DNA of 7,435 bases from an uncultured Bacillota bacterium (lineage in GTDB: Bacteria > Bacillota_I > Bacilli_A > RF39 > UBA660): the NCBI GenBank assembly GCA_947165195.1, contig CAMUZJ010000052.1, positions 1-7,435 on the forward strand, in the 5' to 3' direction. The first letter of the stretch is position 1; every line of letters starts with the position of its first letter. Made by a program: the position numbers and the translations under genes. Below the pieces are notes generated by a model. The model was not told the DNA's origin, made no database searches, and saw only the letters and a program-made list of their open reading frames with translations. This document shows, one piece after another, positions 5,627 through 7,435 of this stretch.

Positions 5627-7279
5627 TTGAGTAAAATAAAAATTTTTGCTTTAGGTGGCTTGAACGAGAATGGTAAAAATATGTATGTTGTAAAAGTAGA
5701 TAAAGATATTTTCGTTTTTGATGCCGGACTTAAGTATGATAATGATATTAACTTAGGAGTAGATTATATTATTCCTAATTTTGATTACATAATAAAAAAT
5801 AAAAATAATGTTAAGGGTATTTTCTTAACGCATGGACATGAAGGAAATATGGGAGCAACCGCTGATATTATAGAATCTATCCCGGGTGTGCCTGTTTATG
5901 GAACTAAATTAACACTAGAAATTGTAAAAAATGATTTAACAAAAGAAGAAATAGAAAAAGCTAACTTGAAAGAAATAAGACCACATTCTAAATTAGAATT
6001 TGGTAAAAATACTTTGTTTCCGATTAGTGTAACCCATTCTATACCGGATGCTGTATGTTATGTTTTGTATACGGATAATGGGGCAATTGTCTATACTGGA
6101 GACTTTGTATTTGATCCTACCATGATGGGGGCCTATAAAACAGATATTGGAAAACTAGCCTATGTTGGTAAACAAGGAGTATTATGTTTACTTTGTGAGT
6201 CGTTCTATGCAGATAGAGCAGGTCATACTTCTCCTAACAATAGAACAGCTGACTTTATTAGAGAAGTTCTTCATAAGAATGAATATCGTATTATCTGTAC
6301 TGTTTTCCCAGGACATTATCAACGTATTCAAGAAATATTAGATGAAGTAAGTAATACTCATCGTAAATTAGTCATTATGGGAAAAAGTCTTCAAGATACG
6401 ATAAATAGAGGGATAGAAGAAGGGTATTTAAAAGCGAATACTTCTATTATTGGTTCTTTAACAGACTTAGATAATAAAGATACCGTTATTTTAATATCGG
6501 ATGAAAAAGAAAAGCCATTTGGTAATTTGGAAAGAATTATTAAAGGATTTGATAAGTATATTAAGATTAAAGATACGGATACTATCTTTATTACAGAGCC
6601 AAGTTATCCAGGGATTGAGAAGAGAATGGCTATTATTATGGATGATATTGCTATGCTTGGTGCAAATGCCATTAGTTTATCTAGTAAAAAACATTTACTA
6701 CATCATGCTTCTCAAGAAGATTTAATGTTAATGATTAATTTGATGAATCCAAAATATTATTTTCCAGTAAAAGGAGAATATCGTCAACAATATGCTAATG
6801 CTGATATTGCTAATAGTTTAGGAATTCCTAAAGAAAATATTCTATTAAAATTAAATGGTGATGTTGTAACATTCGATAATGGTAAATTAGTAGATAATCA
6901 TGAACATGTAGATGTTGATGAAATCTTAATTGATGGTAAAAGTCAAGGAGATATCGGTAACTTAGTTTTAAAAGATAGAGAAATGCTAGGAGAAAATGGT
7001 ATTGTGATTATCAGTTGTACCCTAGATCGTATTACCAAAGAGATAGTTGGTGGTCCAGAAATCTTAACTCGAGGATTTATCTATGTAAAAGAAAGTCAAG
7101 ACTTACTAGAAGAGACAAAACAGGTTGCTCGTGAAGTAATTGAAGCGAATATTGAAGTAGGTAGTAAGCGAGTAGATTACTCTAAAATAAAGAATGATGT
7201 ACGTGATGTCTTAGGTAAATTCTTCTATAAAGAGACAGAATCAAAGCCTATGATTATTACCGTTATTCAAGAAGTATAA
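5627..7279 (+). CDS. rnj: RNase J-family protein with degraded active site (J2-like)
   Basis: RNase J proteins are metallo-beta-lactamase/beta-CASP nucleases with 5'-exonuclease and endonuclease activity in mRNA decay and rRNA maturation. The full architecture is visible over 550 residues: FALGGLNENGKNMY at the start, a metallo-beta-lactamase core, a beta-CASP domain, GEYRQQY (383-389), and a C-terminal domain with GDIGNLVLKDREML (441-454) and GGPEILTRGFIYVKES (475-490). Compared with Bacillus subtilis J1, several metal ligands are lost. HGHEDH reads HGHEGN (69-74), so the Asp and second His are missing, and the His of PIHGEYR is Lys382. His137, Asp159 and His360 remain. The TGSQGEP loop reads SDEKEKP (291-297). 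It is therefore probably non-catalytic and may pair with an active RNase J encoded elsewhere, as J2 does with J1 (inference). It starts at TTG and has its own promoter. Confidence 0.93.
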   Translation: MSKIKIFALGGLNENGKNMYVVKVDKDIFVFDAGLKYDNDINLGVDYIIPNFDYIIKNKNNVKGIFLTHGHEGNMGATADIIESIPGVPVYGTKLTLEIVKNDLTKEEIEKANLKEIRPHSKLEFGKNTLFPISVTHSIPDAVCYVLYTDNGAIVYTGDFVFDPTMMGAYKTDIGKLAYVGKQGVLCLLCESFYADRAGHTSPNNRTADFIREVLHKNEYRIICTVFPGHYQRIQEILDEVSNTHRKLVIMGKSLQDTINRGIEEGYLKANTSIIGSLTDLDNKDTVILISDEKEKPFGNLERIIKGFDKYIKIKDTDTIFITEPSYPGIEKRMAIIMDDIAMLGANAISLSSKKHLLHHASQEDLMLMINLMNPKYYFPVKGEYRQQYANADIANSLGIPKENILLKLNGDVVTFDNGKLVDNHEHVDVDEILIDGKSQGDIGNLVLKDREMLGENGIVIISCTLDRITKEIVGGPEILTRGFIYVKESQDLLEETKQVAREVIEANIEVGSKRVDYSKIKNDVRDVLGKFFYKETESKPMIITVIQEV

Positions 7280-7280
7280 A

Positions 7281-7304
7281 AAGATAAGACTAAAGTCTTA
7301 TCTT
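7281..7304 (+). other. Perfect 10-bp hairpin between the RNase J-family gene and tRNA-Arg
   Basis: AAGATAAGAC (7281-7290) pairs perfectly with GTCTTATCTT (7295-7304) around the loop TAAA. It begins two bases after the stop codon. The bases that follow (CTACTT) are not a proper T run, so it is at best a weak terminator. It could instead protect the mRNA 3' end or guide tRNA 5' processing, as the tRNA begins seven bases downstream. Confidence 0.7.
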
Positions 7305-7310
7305 CTACTT

Positions 7311-7385
7311 GTCCTGGTAGTTAAATGGATATAACGGAAACCTCCTAAGTTTCAATTACGGGTTCGATTCCCGTCTGGGACACCA
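7311..7385 (+). tRNA. tRNA-Arg (anticodon CCT)
   Basis: All arms of the cloverleaf fold. The acceptor stem is GTCCTGG (7311-7317) with CTGGGAC (7375-7381), including two G-T wobbles. The D stem is GTTA/TAAC with loop AATGGATA. The anticodon stem is GAAAC/GTTTC, with loop CTCCTAA giving anticodon CCT at 7344-7346. There is a 4-base variable loop, and the T stem is ACGGG/CCCGT with loop TTCGATT. Discriminator A7382 and an encoded CCA (7383-7385) follow. The CCT anticodon reads AGG arginine codons. No separate promoter is evident in the 31 bases before it, so it may be transcribed together with the RNase J-family gene. Confidence 0.95.
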
Positions 7386-7396
7386 TAGAAAATAAT

Positions 7397-7435
7397 AAAA
7401 GATTGTATAAAATGAATGAGAATACAATCTTTTTT
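7397..7435 (+). terminator. Intrinsic terminator after tRNA-Arg
   Basis: GATTGTAT (7401-7408) pairs with ATACAATC (7422-7429). The stem is extended by four A-T pairs (7397-7400 with 7430-7433), has a 13-base loop, and is followed by a T run that reaches the end of the window. It closes the transcription unit containing the tRNA. Confidence 0.82.

Noticed and set aside
6501..6725. Plus-strand open frame of 74 codons
   Set aside because: It is out of frame within the RNase J-family gene and rich in Leu, Ile and Lys as expected from a shifted AT-rich frame.
1..7435. Alternative genetic code with TGA as tryptophan
   Set aside because: Conserved tryptophans are TGG, no conserved gene contains an in-frame TGA, and the 589-residue gene ends naturally at TGA just before the next start.
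1..7435. CRISPR array, insertion sequence or toxin-antitoxin pair
   Set aside because: No spaced direct repeats, transposase motifs or terminal inverted repeats were seen. The small gene at 2122 sits in an operon without any recognisable toxin fold.

Overview
This is a very AT-rich stretch of bacterial chromosome from a low-GC Firmicutes relative. Strong AGGAG-type ribosome sites, a TTG start, tRNA-encoded CCA and an RNase J all point to Bacilli. TGG encodes tryptophan, TGA ends one gene, and the conserved genes have no in-frame TGA, so the standard code is in use. That argues against Mycoplasma or Spiroplasma. An Acholeplasma-, Erysipelotrichia- or gut RF39-like lineage fits, but this is inferred from style rather than from a marker phylogeny.

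Left part (1-3603, plus strand): a tightly packed, probably single transcript. It holds the tail of an unrecognised charged helical protein, a 589-residue unrecognised protein, a 95-residue unrecognised protein, an AlkD-like DNA alkylation repair protein overlapping the previous gene, and a cysteine-rich type IV prepilin-like protein. A bidirectional terminator fills the gap to the converging minus-strand genes.

Middle (3642-4740, minus strand): yidD, a helper of membrane protein insertion, overlaps a lipoprotein with the fold signature of zinc/manganese ABC-transporter binding proteins (ZnuA/TroA). The usual metal-binding histidines of that family appear to be replaced. No permease or ATPase is present nearby.

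Right part (4854-7435, plus strand): rnc (RNase III) with intact catalytic residues diverges from yidD across a 113-bp gap carrying a perfect 9-bp inverted repeat. It is followed by an RNase J-family gene with its own strong promoter and a TTG start. This RNase J has lost several metal-binding residues and a core beta-CASP loop, so it looks like a non-catalytic, J2-like subunit. A tRNA-Arg(CCT) follows closely behind a perfect hairpin, and an intrinsic terminator ends the unit. The theme of this part is RNA processing and decay.

No gene-free stretch exceeds 300 bases. I saw no mobile element, CRISPR array, riboswitch or origin. I did not find a clearly new multi-gene system. The best leads are the degenerate RNase J, the histidine-less ZnuA-like lipoprotein, and the unknown gene pair at the left.
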